A DNA stretch of 64,000 nt from Macrosoma leucophasiata (taxonomy: Eukaryota > Arthropoda > Insecta > Lepidoptera > Hedylidae), in the NCBI GenBank assembly GCA_036365455.1, contig JAWQUS010000020.1:2701001-2765000 (forward strand), in the 5' to 3' direction. The notes under the pieces are model-generated. The model ran no database searches and was not told the origin of the DNA. It was given only the letters and a program-made list of their open reading frames with translations. Below are positions 21,290 to 30,804 of the stretch, in pieces. Position numbers and translations under genes: made by a program. Position 1 is the first letter of the stretch; each line of letters begins with the position of its first letter.

Positions 21290-22612
21290 AAAATAATAAT
21301 AAAAAATAAAATGTCTTTATTGCATGAATGTAGTACAGAAATGATAACATGGTGACATAAGTACAGTGCAATTACATTCTACCGTCAAGGTGTACAATGT
21401 CAGTTGCCTAGCCTGCAAATTATATTTTACAATATTAAAAACAGTCATCACAATACAGATCATTGAATTAGTGGTAAAACAATAATTATATGTATGTATA
21501 TTTTTTACTGGTGGTAGAGCTCTAGTGACAGAGCTCGCGGGCGTAGGCACCACCGCATTACCTAATATACTTGCCGCTAAATGGTAGTGTTCAGCACTAT
21601 TGTGTTCCGGTCAAGTGGTAATGTAAGGCCCTGTAATTTCCGGCACAGAGGCATAACACCTTAGGCCTCAGGAGTGGTAACGCATCTGCATTTTGACCTT
21701 GGTCTTGTGTGGATATCTATAGGCTGCAGTCATCACTTAACATCAATGTGAACTGCATGCTTGTTTAGCACTTCGATTACATAAAAAAAAAATATATAAA
21801 TATAATGTTAGAGTCCATTTAAATTAAATAATTAAATTACAATTTATAAATTATTAATTTGTCAGATGAGTTTGTCAAATGTCATATTTTTGTATTCATT
21901 TATGTCATAAAAACAGTGTTCAAGTAACCAATTTTTAATCTTCCTTTTAAATACATTTAACGGCAAACTTTTAAATGCGTCAGGTAATTTATTGTATATT
22001 GTTATAGCGTGTACATATATATACATTTCTCTTGTACAGCTCTAAACGGCATATTGGAAGGTATATTTTATATTTACGAGTACTTCTTACTGAGACAGTT
22101 GTTCTGTTTGCTACTTGCGAGTGGCTATTAAAATGTTCTGGGTGCTGTTTAACAAATACACAAAGTTCTTTAATGTACATACAAACAAGTGGCATGATTC
22201 TATATTTTTTGAAGAGAGGTTTGCAGCTATCCATAAAATGAGCACCGGAGCTCTTATACATTTCTTTTAGTACAATAAATGCTCTATGAATATCTACTGA
22301 GTTTCCCCATAGTAATAGGCCATACGAAAGGACTGAGGATACATAGCCATGATAAGCACTTAGAGCTGCTTCACTGGATACAGTTAATCGCAGTGTTTTT
22401 ATGGCAAAGACGAATCTATCAAGTTTGTCACAGACATACTCCACAGTGATTTCCAGTTACAGTGTTTATCAAGTCTTATTCCTAGGAACATTGTATTGTC
22501 GGCTTCCTCAATTTTTACATTATTTGCGATTATATTAAGGTTTATTTCTTTTTTCCTGTGAGTCTGAAATTGGATGAATTTAGTTTTGTTTATATTGGGG
22601 GATACATGGGGG
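21290..22612 (-). pseudogene. LINE reverse transcriptase fragment in the five-layer nest
   Basis: Read on the minus strand from about 22600: NINKTKFIQFQT, FLGIRLDKHCNW, then AYHGYVSSVLSYGLLLWGNS, DSCKPLFKKYRI and a tail with LPLNVFKRKIKNWLLEHC ending near 21830. These are the RT palm/thumb and C-terminus of a CR1/Jockey-superfamily LINE. The 3' UTR continues to ~21290 and is itself interrupted by an R-A copy (21505-21792). A frame break lies near 22440. 5' truncated. Confidence 0.82.
21505..21792 (+). mobile_element. R-A copy, full length, subfamily a (innermost layer of the nest)
   Basis: Starts ttactggtggtagagctcta, ends cttcgattacataaaaaaaa. It sits in the 3' UTR of the minus-strand LINE, making it one of the youngest insertions of the nest. 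Confidence 0.9.
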
Positions 22613-22930
22613 ATACATAGCGAAACTATAGGGGTTCCTTGTTAACTACGGAACCCTAAAAACAGATTGTTTTAGGCTCCATTTTGGTCCCTTTTTGTCC
22701 CTTTTTTTGGAAAAATTCAGTCCCTTTTCCCTTTTTTGTAAGAGCGACTCTGCTAAAAACCCTGCGATCCCCACATCGGGACAAATATTTGTATGGTCTA
22801 GAGATATTTGTTTCGGGTCTGGATGTCTATGTGTGTGTTGTGTGTGTACAACGGCATCTACGACACAGGTTTATAGGTACCTAGTGTGGGGCTGTGAGTG
22901 TAAGCGTATTTATGATACGTATGTAACTAA

Positions 22931-23320
22931 ATAATATATCAATAACGCCCATACTAAATTATTTGACCCCGAACGTTGTCATTTTTCGACAGGATTGTTC
23001 TTACGATTTACATGACGACGATTTATCCAATATCCTATCCCTACGATGGAGTTCTCTTCACTACAATAGTCGCGTTCGACAGCGTCCTGAAAACTGCTCA
23101 CGCGCGTTTGTAGCGCGTTCCTTGCACGTTGCCAGCGATACAATCGCTAGTACCTAAACTGCAGTTATCAAATTTTATAATGTGGCACGCGATGAATGTT
23201 CCTGAAAAGAACCGTGGTGTGCATGAACCCTTACAGTTTTCACCGAATCATACAATGGAAAATATTCTGTGTTAATATAAGTGACGATCGATTTTCCTCG
23301 AATTTTAAGCATAGATGGTC
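22931..23320. other. Apparently single-copy sequence
   Basis: Moderate CpG content, short open frame (22963-23157) without motif. Nothing supported. Confidence 0.4.
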
Positions 23321-23548
23321 TTACTGGTGGTAGAGTAAGTAAGTGTAGGAGCTCGAGGGTGTAGGCACCACCGCATTTCCTAACCTATCTGCTGCTAAAT
23401 GATAGTGTTCGGCGCTATCGTGTTCCGGTTAGATGGTAATGTATGGCCCCGTAATAACTATCACAGACACCTTAGGTCTCAGGGGTGGGAATGGATCTAA
23501 GTATATTTTGGCCTCTAGTTTTTATGTAGACTAGGCTGCAGGGCTGGC
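23321..23548 (+). mobile_element. R-A copy, subfamily b, 3' truncated
   Basis: ttactggtggtagagtaagt to gtagactaggctgcaggg. Confidence 0.83.
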
Positions 23549-23629
23549 TTAAAAAGATCTAAGCACTCATGTGAGTTTAGAATGTATGAATCCACAATTA
23601 GTAACACTTACATCCGCGTAGCAGTAATA

Positions 23630-24570
23630 AGGTCATTTCTTTCATCCAGGTATGCTGCAAAACTAATTTTTACGCATATTTATAATCTCTCCGATCATTT
23701 TTACGTCCATAACGTGCATGTATTATTTATATATCAAATTAAAGCAATTTTTTTCTCATTATTATGATATGCGAGAGGCAAATTAAAACGACCGCAAATG
23801 AGAGTTGCTGGCTGTTGAAGATAAAATAATTTAATTAAAAATATTAGCGGTAAAATTTTGATAGGCAACCTAGTGGATATAATTATATTAGAGAATATAT
23901 CCTATCAAAATTTTACCGCTTCATCAAACTTTGCAAATAGTTACCGTTATATCTTATTATTATTGTCATAATGTCTCTTCCCTTTCAAGAATCCCCTTTT
24001 AGGGGATTACTATTTATTTTAGTCCCCTAAAATAAATAGTCGTTTATTTAAATTATTTTATCTTTAACAGCCAGCAACTCTTATTTGCGGTCGTTTTAAT
24101 TTGCCTCTCGCATATCATAATAATGAGAAAAAAATAGCTTTAATTTGATATATAAATAATACATGCACGTTATGGACGTAAAAGTGATCGGAGAGAACGA
24201 AAATATGTATATGTAGGAGCGGCCAAGTGCGCAACGGCAGCCGTGACTTTTCAGAGTATTTATACATATTGCCGTGTAGTTGACGATATTTTATTGAAAA
24301 AACAAGTAAAAAAAAGAACCAGAATCAGAATTAATTTATTGTGGAATAAGGGTACATTAAAGATGTTAGTTAAGATACAATGATCATGCCAAATTCCTGC
24401 CACAGATGGGCGTACAATATTTATATTATTATTAAGTTGAGTTTTAAAAATTCAGTATAATAATAGGATTTAACTTTCAAAAAATCCATATATACCTATA
24501 TATTTAAAAAAAATAGGTTTTTACCATACCTGTACGAACGAAATGATTCTGCATTGGGATCCTGACCTAA
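23630..24570. mobile_element. M-O element with ~148-bp internal inverted repeats
   Basis: Left end ...tttcatccaggtatgctgca; right end cgaaatgattctgcattggg plus atcctgacc, the family terminus. Arms 23687-23834 and 24048-24196 are near-complementary. The centre carries a shorter inverted pair (aaaattttgatagg / cctatcaaaatttt) and the block 23925-24030 that recurs at 25757-25852. No protein. Confidence 0.72.
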
Positions 24571-24898
24571 TAATAATTCACGGAGAATCTAGCCAGTAGT
24601 TTTTTTTTAATTCCAATTCCGCTGGTTTGCTTGTTTGTTTTCATTACACCAAAAAACAATCTGCAGTCGAATTGAAAATGTCTTTATTTAAATAGCACTA
24701 TAAAATCACTTTTAATACCTACGTCATGTCGGTTACAATCTCTGGCGGAGTTCCAATGGTCAATTTCACCGAGAAAAACCAGCTGTAAAATAGTTGGTAA
24801 ACTCATTCAAAGGTCCATATCGTAGTTCTTTACTGACAAACAAGTACACAGATCTTATTGATGGTTAGTGAATACTAGCCTAGAAACATTTAAATAAA

Positions 24899-24979
24899 AA
24901 CCGGACATTTTAATGTGGATGGGTTGCCAGTCTAAGGTGTAAGCTCTTATGCCTCTGTGTCAGCAATTACAGGATCAGA
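24899..24979 (-). mobile_element. R-A fragment, worn
   Basis: aaccggacattttaatgtgg to gtcagcaattacagg; central part of R-A. Confidence 0.6.
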
Positions 24980-25088
24980 AAGAGAGAAACTATTTATTTT
25001 GACATCACAAAGGCACAAAAACAAAAGTGAAAGAGCAATCATTTAATATACGTTCACGTAATTAATAAAATGGGAAAAAACAATTTAA

Positions 25089-25330
25089 CTGCCTCAGTAG
25101 CCTAGTGGTAGCAGGCCGCTACTACTACGCTAGGGTACGTGAGATCGATTCCCGGATCGGAGACTATTAGAGATAACGGTGTAAAATCCTTTATCTTTGG
25201 TTAAATTGGGATATTTCTATTTTCTAGAAGTTGCCCAGTACTTCGGAGTTTAGTGATGTGCCCGAAGATGTCAACAGGCCCATCACCTGTTACATGCACC
25301 AAAAACGTAACCGGTGCATATACATGTATA
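25089..25330 (+). mobile_element. S-B SINE, 3' truncated
   Basis: Head actgcctcagtagcctagtg with A- and B-boxes, body to aaaaacgtaaccggtgcata. Confidence 0.85.
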
Positions 25331-25465
25331 TAAAGGAAAAAAAAAAACAACGTATATATAAAAAAATACAAAATGGTTGCCGCCGGTAGCGGGAGCAGGG
25401 TCCAAGCTGTCGGCGGTTAGGGGCTGAGAGAGAGGAACCTCCTCACAATTATTATTATTATATCA

Positions 25466-25540
25466 AAGAGGTAAAACAATTAAGAGCTCAGGGGTGGCAT
25501 CCCATCGGCATCTTGACTTCTGCTTTTGTGTAGGCTGTAC
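25466..25540 (+). mobile_element. R-A fragment
   Basis: aggtaaaacaattaagagct to gcttttgtgtaggctgtac. Confidence 0.6.
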
Positions 25541-25756
25541 AATTTTTAAAGAACATTTTCATATTTTCCGATATTTTTTTTGTGCATGTTTTTACTTTTT
25601 TTGTCAAGTAGGTTAATGTTAGTAGTGTTGCGATGAGATAGCTATGCCAAACAAATTGAAAGGCGCTTGTGCTCTTTATGTATTACACAATGAACTAAAG
25701 CCTGTCCTCCATTTCTCACGAGCTTGCGTAGTCAATCTCATCAGGTTGGTGAAAGT

Positions 25757-25852
25757 TGCTTTGCAAATAGTTACCGTTATATCTTATTATTATTGTCATA
25801 ATGTCTCTTCCCTTTCAAGAATCCCCTTTTAGGGTCCCCTAACATAAATAGT
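25757..25852 (+). repeat. Second copy of the M-O central block
   Basis: tttgcaaatagttaccgtta ... ttcaagaatccccttttagg is nearly identical to 23931-24004. Confidence 0.75.
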
Positions 25853-25896
25853 CTCTAAAAATGTTTACAAAACAGTTGTGATGTCTTCAAGATTGT

Positions 25897-26186
25897 ATGT
25901 ATGTATCTTCACGCCAGGTCCCTAACGGGGTAGGCAGAGAGTGTAGAGCGCCAGACATCCCGGTTCTGACAAACCTCTCGTGCCTCGTCTACCTTCATCA
26001 TTCTCTTCATACATGCACGCCGATTCCTAAGACTTTTGACCCCACCATCAGACAGAACTCGACCTATTTGGTCATGGTAGGTCAGCCTTGGTCTTCCTGG
26101 GCCTCTGCAGCCATCCACATTTGCATTGTATATCTGTTTAGTCATTCGCTCATTCGACATTCTTTCTATATGCCCGAACCATTGAT
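25897..26186 (-). mobile_element. L-E LINE 3' end with 15-bp target duplication
   Basis: On the minus strand this copy encodes the same RT tail as the 1.4 kb copy with an open frame (FGHIERMSNERM to YPVRDLA). The duplication tgtcttcaagattgt is exact at 25882-25896 and 26187-26201. The open frame on the plus strand here is only the complement. Confidence 0.88.
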
Positions 26187-26287
26187 TGTCTTCAAGATTG
26201 TCACTTTTAAATTCGTGAATGTCGCAAACATGCGTGTGATATAAAGTAATATTGATTGGCTGGGGGATTTTTATGGGCAACAACCGT

Positions 26288-26565
26288 TTTTTTTCATGTC
26301 CCACTGCTGGTCACGAGTCTCCCCCCTTTTTCGGAGAGGCCTGGAACCACGTTGCTACAATGCGGGTTGGTGGAGATACGGGTTAGTGGCCAACCCGCTG
26401 TCGGATGTCGTCAAACCGCCCATAAGGCCTCCGACAAGGTTTAGTAATAATGATAATAATGGCAACCCATTATACGTCCCACTGCTGGACACGAGTCTCT
26501 CCCCTTTTTAGGGGGAGGCCATGAGCTTACTCCACTAGCTTACTTACCCGCTGTCGGATCGCAGG
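26288..26565 (-). mobile_element. Two 5'-truncated S-5S fragments in tandem
   Basis: Two pieces of the S-5S body in the same direction: 26288-26444 and 26455-26565. The first stops after the caaggttta segment, the second after a deletion. Neither has the 5S head. Confidence 0.7.
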
Positions 26566-26639
26566 TTCGATTCCTGCCCGAAGTCAAATTTTTCTTTCCG
26601 TTTTTTCTTTAATTTCTAGATTTCTTTAAGTTAGCGAGG

Positions 26640-26700
26640 GATGTGAAATTTTACAATAACTTTATCAATTATCTTGGCGCAACCCAGCCTTAGTCTGTGT
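26640..26700. repeat. End of a TTAGGCTGGGTTGC-type MITE
   Basis: attatcttggcgcaacccagccttag matches in type the right end of the element at 31194-31739. Confidence 0.5.
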
Positions 26701-26915
26701 ATGTCTGTCTATGTTTTGCAATATAATATTAGTAATGTTTTGTCATCGAAACGCAAAGAAGAATAAAATATTGTTCACTTCACGGCAATATGCATAAAGA
26801 CTGAAAAATCACGGCTGCCGTTGCGCACCTGGCCGCCTCTACATATTTTCGTTCCGGCTTGATTACCTACTTTATATATCCATAACGTATATGTATTATT
26901 TATATATCAAATTGC

Positions 26916-27066
26916 TATGTATGCGTGTATTAGTTGATACCTATGTGTGCGTAGCTGCGTCTACGCACTTAACTGACTGCTAATAAATCAGTGCGATTCA
27001 AACCAGCGAGCCTTTCACTTGTATCCAATCCACATATATAATATTGGCGACGAGGATAGGATAGAA
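26916..27066 (+). mobile_element. LTR retrotransposon scrap with primer binding site
   Basis: tattggcgacgaggatagga (27043-27062) has the TTGGCGACGAGGA form of primer binding sites in insect Ty3/gypsy (mag-like) elements, just after a short LTR-like end. No gag-pol follows. Assigned from memory of the motif. Confidence 0.45.
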
Positions 27067-27068
27067 AG

Positions 27069-27142
27069 ATGATGGGATGTCTGGCGCTCTACACTCTCTG
27101 CCTACCCCGTTAGGGACCTGGCGTGAAGATACATACATACAT
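27069..27142 (+). mobile_element. L-E LINE 3' tail, 74 bp, with 16-bp target duplication
   Basis: Only the last ~20 codons and (TACA)n tail survive. The 16-bp duplication aggat(a/g)ggatagaaag (27053-27068, 27143-27158) has one mismatch. It inserted just downstream of an LTR-type primer binding site. Confidence 0.83.
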
Positions 27143-27384
27143 AGGATGGGATAGAAAGCTATTTTTCTCATTATAATTATATACGGGAGCTAAATTAAAT
27201 CGGCCGCAAATAAGAGTTCCTGGCTGTTAAAAATTGAAAAAATTTAATTAAAAATACTTGTGGCCAAATTTTGATAGGCAACCTAGTGGATATAATATAT
27301 TATCTTGATTAAAAATATGCGTAAAAATTAGGTGTGCAGCATATGTGGATCAACGGAATGATTCTGCAGTGGGATCCTAACTAT

Positions 27385-27677
27385 AGGGCTACTATTGTTG
27401 GCTTTATGATATTGTGACCATAAAACGGTGCTTTTCAGATGCCTTATATGAATAAAGTGATTATATAAACTGTCATATAAACACAGGAAATGCTTCTTTC
27501 AAAGTATAGGATTCACGGCAAGTAACTATGTATATTTACAGTAAGCTTGCACAGTTTTTGTATGTAGAGTAGTAGAGTACCGTTACGTGAAGCGTGGGAG
27601 TCGGCGTTCGCCACGAATGATGTGCTCGATAAACCACGCTGCTTTTGTGTTTTAAAACCAGCGTTTTGAAATACGCA
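27385..27677. other. Unassigned sequence
   Basis: Nothing supported. Confidence 0.5.
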
Positions 27678-27829
27678 TTTTACTGGTGGTAGAGTTCCAG
27701 TGAAGAAGCTCGAGGACGTAGGCACCACCGCATTACCTAATCTATCTGCCGCCAAATGGTAGTGTTCAGCACTATCGTGTTCCGGTTAGAGGTTAGGTTT
27801 ATCAAGGAGACTTTAACAACTAAGGTGTC

Positions 27830-29577
27830 GAGTGTCGTCATAGCAACGGAAAACAACGGATCAAAATTATTTTCATTAAATATTAATTTTACGATTTTAT
27901 TTAATTTTTCCGTCGACATAAGAATTATCCCGCGCTATTCGTCGGGTAAGAAGAGTGTGAGATTATAAAATGAATGAAAATGAGGAAGAGGAACCATTAA
28001 CTACGTCAAAAAGTAGCAGTTTGTTGTATAAGTCGGAACAAACTTTATCGCCAAAGAATATTTTGTCACAGGAAGATATGACTATATTAAAATGCAGTGA
28101 AGTGAGACGTGAAAAGAGGAAAATAATTGAGGATACTAGCGATGAAATTAATGACGAAGAATTTATAAGAGTTACGAGACGAAAAGGCAAACGTTTTATT
28201 CGGAGCGACTCGATAGAAGGTGAGCAAAACTTGGGCGTAAACGGAAATAATAATGAAGAATTTAAGAAAGAACCGTACGTTGTAGGTGTTACTTCACAAG
28301 AAAAGATGCCTAAACCTATTTCATTTGCGAAATTGCTAAGATCTGAAAATATTATAGATGTGTTGAAAATTCAATATAAAAATATGTACAAAATTTACGT
28401 TCATTTCAACACTAAAGAAGATGCTATTAAGTTAACTCAATGTCCGAAACTACAAGAGCTTGGCTTTAGATGTTACATGTTATTTGAACAGTCATTTTCA
28501 TATGGAGTTGTCAAAAATATAGACCTTGACATAAACGAATCTCAATTGATGAGCATTTTCGAGTCCGAAATGGAAATAGTAGCCGTAAGAAGACTGAGAA
28601 GGTTGGATTTAGACAGTAAATGGATCGAAAGCGAAGCAGTTCGAATTTGTTTTAAAAGTAATACTTTACCGTTATTTATACGAGTATATGGATGCCGTTT
28701 TGCTATTGAACCTTATTCATTTCCAGTAACACAATGTAGCGGATGTTGGCAATATGGGCATATTGTAAAATATTGTCCCAAAAAAACTATTTTGTGTCCT
28801 AGATGTGGTGGTAAACATGAGATCTGTGATTCCCAGAATTTGAAATGCCTAAATTGTAAAGGTGATCATTTAGCACTTGATAAAAAATGCCCTGTGTTCA
28901 TTAGAGAAAAATTAATAAGAGATATAATGTCAAAAAGTCAAGTGACATATCGTAGAGCACTACAGATTTACCTAGAGAGAGAAAGAATTGAGAAACTTGA
29001 ATTTAATAATGAGATAAATATGGATATGTCCTGTGGTACACAATTGAATATTCAAACTAGTCGTAAAACATATAGTAGTGTAGTAGCTGAAACGTGTTCA
29101 TCAAGTAAAATTGCTGAAGAACAGTCTGAACATATATTACCTAACGAAGATCATAATGTAGAACAAAGTTTCAATCAAACATCGCGACAGAAAAAAACAA
29201 AAAATAAAAGAAGGAATAAACAACAGACTGAGAATTTAATTAATAAAGGTGAAGACAGTGAATTTTCATGTGCAGAGAGTTCAGGTAAAAATCAAAATGA
29301 AAATGGAGAAAATGCGTCAAATAGCTTTTTAAAAAATAAATTTGATCATAAAATGATTTTAATTAAATTGAAAAATATTATAATGTCGACAGAAAAATTT
29401 GAAAATAAAATTGTACAATTTTTTAAAGTGATTTGGGAAGAAATTAAAAATGTTTTAGTAAATTTAATTGTTGGAGAAGTAATGGTTTAAGTTTGTATTG
29501 GGTACGATGGGGTTGACATGTCGTTAGACAAAACCTCTTTAAAAAAATAGAATAATAAAAAAAAAAAAAAAAAAAAC
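27830..29577 (+). mobile_element. ORF1-only retroposon ('half-LINE'), structurally complete, inserted in R-A
   Basis: The unit has a 5' UTR (27830-27969), one ORF (27970-29490), a 66-bp 3' UTR and about 20 A (to 29576). The 10-bp sequence ctaaggtgtc occurs exactly at 27820-27829 and again at 29578-29587, a target-site duplication. The flanks are the two halves of a subfamily-b R-A copy, so both boundaries are fixed. The ORF and duplication look fresh. It is either an ORF2-deleted LINE copy or a member of a non-autonomous family comparable to mammalian HAL1 or Drosophila HeT-A. Confidence 0.85.
27970..29490 (+). CDS. ORF1 (gag-like) protein of a Jockey-type non-LTR retrotransposon, 506 aa, intact
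   Basis: The protein would bind the element's own RNA and form the ribonucleoprotein used in target-primed reverse transcription. An acidic and basic low-complexity N-terminus (about residues 1-105) precedes a region resembling the RRM-like part of Jockey/I-type ORF1 proteins (about 110-250). Three zinc knuckles follow: C256-C259-H264-C269, C276-C279-H283-C286 and C293-C296-H300-C307. The middle one is short (HX2C, where these families usually have HX4C). The segment after the knuckles has the IREK/IRDIM flavour of this group; a lysine-rich tail ends the protein. The start is the first ATG in the element, about 140 bp from its 5' end, and there is no stop or frameshift. No endonuclease or reverse transcriptase ORF follows: a 66-bp 3' UTR leads directly to poly(A). 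The ORF1 assignment is strong; the exact clade is inferred. Confidence 0.9.
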   Translation: MNENEEEEPLTTSKSSSLLYKSEQTLSPKNILSQEDMTILKCSEVRREKRKIIEDTSDEINDEEFIRVTRRKGKRFIRSDSIEGEQNLGVNGNNNEEFKKEPYVVGVTSQEKMPKPISFAKLLRSENIIDVLKIQYKNMYKIYVHFNTKEDAIKLTQCPKLQELGFRCYMLFEQSFSYGVVKNIDLDINESQLMSIFESEMEIVAVRRLRRLDLDSKWIESEAVRICFKSNTLPLFIRVYGCRFAIEPYSFPVTQCSGCWQYGHIVKYCPKKTILCPRCGGKHEICDSQNLKCLNCKGDHLALDKKCPVFIREKLIRDIMSKSQVTYRRALQIYLERERIEKLEFNNEINMDMSCGTQLNIQTSRKTYSSVVAETCSSSKIAEEQSEHILPNEDHNVEQSFNQTSRQKKTKNKRRNKQQTENLINKGEDSEFSCAESSGKNQNENGENASNSFLKNKFDHKMILIKLKNIIMSTEKFENKIVQFFKVIWEEIKNVLVNLIVGEVMV

Positions 29578-29694
29578 CTAAGGTGTCAGGGGTGGCAACA
29601 CATCTGCATTTTGACCTCTGGTCTTTATGTGGCTGCAGTCATCATTTAACATTAATGTGAACTGCATGATTATTACATTCAGCACATAATAAAA

Positions 29695-30003
29695 ATTTTT
29701 TTTGCTTTGAAAGCGAAATATATGCAGATTAACGTCTGTATTTATAAAGAGAAACGTGGGTTCATATATATTTTTTTAAAGATTCTGTTTTCAAAAAAAT
29801 AATAATATCATCATAGTTCTTAAACTACGTGAAAACTTTAGGGCGATTGTTAGCAAATAATCCCCCTAATACTGATAGTCACCGAGGAGGGGAGGGGGTT
29901 AAAAAATGGTGAAAACGGGTCACGTAATGTCGGTGTACGTCCTCTAAGAAGCGTGGTAGATTTCACTTTATTAATTTAAACTTACCTTAGTTAAGCCATC
30001 TTA
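29695..30003. repeat. Probable old repeat, class unknown
   Basis: tcttaaactacgtgaaaact and gggttaaaaaatggtgaaaa resemble a widespread lepidopteran repeat, but there is no second copy here. Confidence 0.35.
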
Positions 30004-30307
30004 ACTATCATAGAGACAACAACTTAGGTCTAAGGGGTCGCAACGCATCTGCATTTTGACCTCTGGTTTATATGTGTATAGGATGCAGTCGTCACTTAAC
30101 ATCCATGGCGGCCTAAGGTGATATGCCTCTGTGCCGGAAATTACAGGAACGTAGGTTCATTGCCACCTGACCGTAACACTACCATTTAGCGGCAAGTATA
30201 TTAGGTAATGCGGTGGTGTTACGCCCGTGAACTCCGTCACTGGAGATGTACCACCAGTAATAATGTGAGCTGCATGTTTGCTGCCACGTTCGATACATAA
30301 AAAAAAC
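30004..30307 (+). mobile_element. R-A copy with a second R-A inserted in reverse
   Basis: Outer copy: 30004-30107 and 30262-30307 (gtgagctgcatgtttgctgc ... cataaaaaaa), plus strand, subfamily b. Inner copy: 30108-30261, minus strand, subfamily a 5' part. Confidence 0.78.
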
Positions 30308-30493
30308 TGACACGGTTATGTGGAACGTGGGACAGCGGTCTCTTTGGGGCGACTCGACTGTCGCGTGAAACTCTTGTTTCTCACGAACAGTACCTACCAT
30401 TGTGTTTCAAACCATTATTCGATGTATTTTTAGGTTAAAAAAATACTACGCTACTCAATATTTCAGAATTTTGAAATACATTTAACTGCCTCA

Positions 30494-30639
30494 CGGCCAA
30501 ATACTCAAACGTAGCGTACGTCACTTCAATCTTAGGGAGACTTAAAAGTTTTCTGTCTTTATAAAACACGTTCAAACGATAGCGATAGCGCACATTTGAG
30601 CGTTGCTTAAAATTGAGTGGACGTTTGAGTATTCGGTCA
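30494..30639 (+). mobile_element. M-H MITE in S-B, TSD TCA
   Basis: cggccaaatactcaaacgta to gtttgagtattcggtca; TCA at 30491-30493 and 30640-30642. The empty site is known from other S-B copies. Confidence 0.87.
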
Positions 30640-30719
30640 TCAGTAGCCTAGTGGTAGCAGGCCACTACTACTACGCTGGTGGCCCTGGGTTCGATGCCCG
30701 GGTGGGGGCCATCAGAGAT

Positions 30720-30804
30720 GTATGTATGTATCTTTACGCCAGGTTCCTTACAGGGTAGGCAGAGAGTGTGGAGCGCCAGATAACCCGGTCCGGAGGCCCA
30801 GCTG
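30720..30804 (-). mobile_element. L-E LINE 3' tail inserted in SINE S-B, 8-bp target duplication
   Basis: The 85-bp tail interrupts an S-B copy; tcagagat is present on each side (30712-30719 and 30805-30812). A clear case of retroposon into SINE. Confidence 0.85.

Larger units (their letters stand above)
20757..22662 (+). repeat. U-M repeat (start AACCGGTCAAGTGCG, end GGAACCCTAAAAA) split by a LINE
   Basis: The left part 20757-21290 and the right part 22612-22662 are the two ends of a repeat seen also at 12.2-13.3, 36.3, 36.9-37.8, 52.3 and 56.9-57.2 kb. Its class is unknown to me; the ends recur widely in lepidopteran DNA. Confidence 0.65.
20340..22763 (+). mobile_element. hAT-like element with GTCCCTTTT subterminal repeats, itself filled with other repeats
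   Basis: Ends agggcttttag and ctaaaaaccct are inverted repeats (one mismatch). The flanks tcgatccc / gcgatccc (20332-20339, 22764-22771) form an 8-bp duplication with one change, which with the AGGG end suggests hAT. Several direct gtccctttt motifs lie near both ends. No transposase frame is present. Confidence 0.65.
20274..22930 (+). mobile_element. S-C SINE split by a 2.4 kb nest
   Basis: The tRNA-like head (A-box region and start of B-box) is at 20274-20339 and the rest (gatccccacatcgggacaaa through the GTGAGTGTAAGCGTATTT tail) at 22764-22930. The two parts join perfectly into one S-C if the intervening element is removed. Confidence 0.8.
26795..27384. mobile_element. M-O element interrupted by LTR scrap and L-E tail
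   Basis: Left portion 26795-26915 and right portion 27160-27384 match M-O at 23.6-24.6 kb; the right end is acggaatgattctgcagtgg plus gatcctaac. Confidence 0.65.
27678..29694 (+). mobile_element. R-A copy (subfamily b) split by the ORF1-only element
   Basis: The left half (27678-27829) runs from TTTACTGGTGGTAG to ...aacaactaaggtgtc with an internal deletion of about 30 bp. The right half (29578-29694) resumes at ctaaggtgtcaggggtgg and ends in the usual poly(A)-like tail. R-A is older than the inserted element. Confidence 0.85.

Noticed and set aside
22032..22241. 69-codon open frame on the plus strand
   Set aside because: Antisense of the LINE RT fragment at 21830-22600.
25897..26244. 115-codon open frame on the plus strand (and its equal on the minus strand of 1380-1733 and 8506-8943)
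   Set aside because: These are antisense to the L-E reverse transcriptase tail; the opposite strand has the RT motifs.
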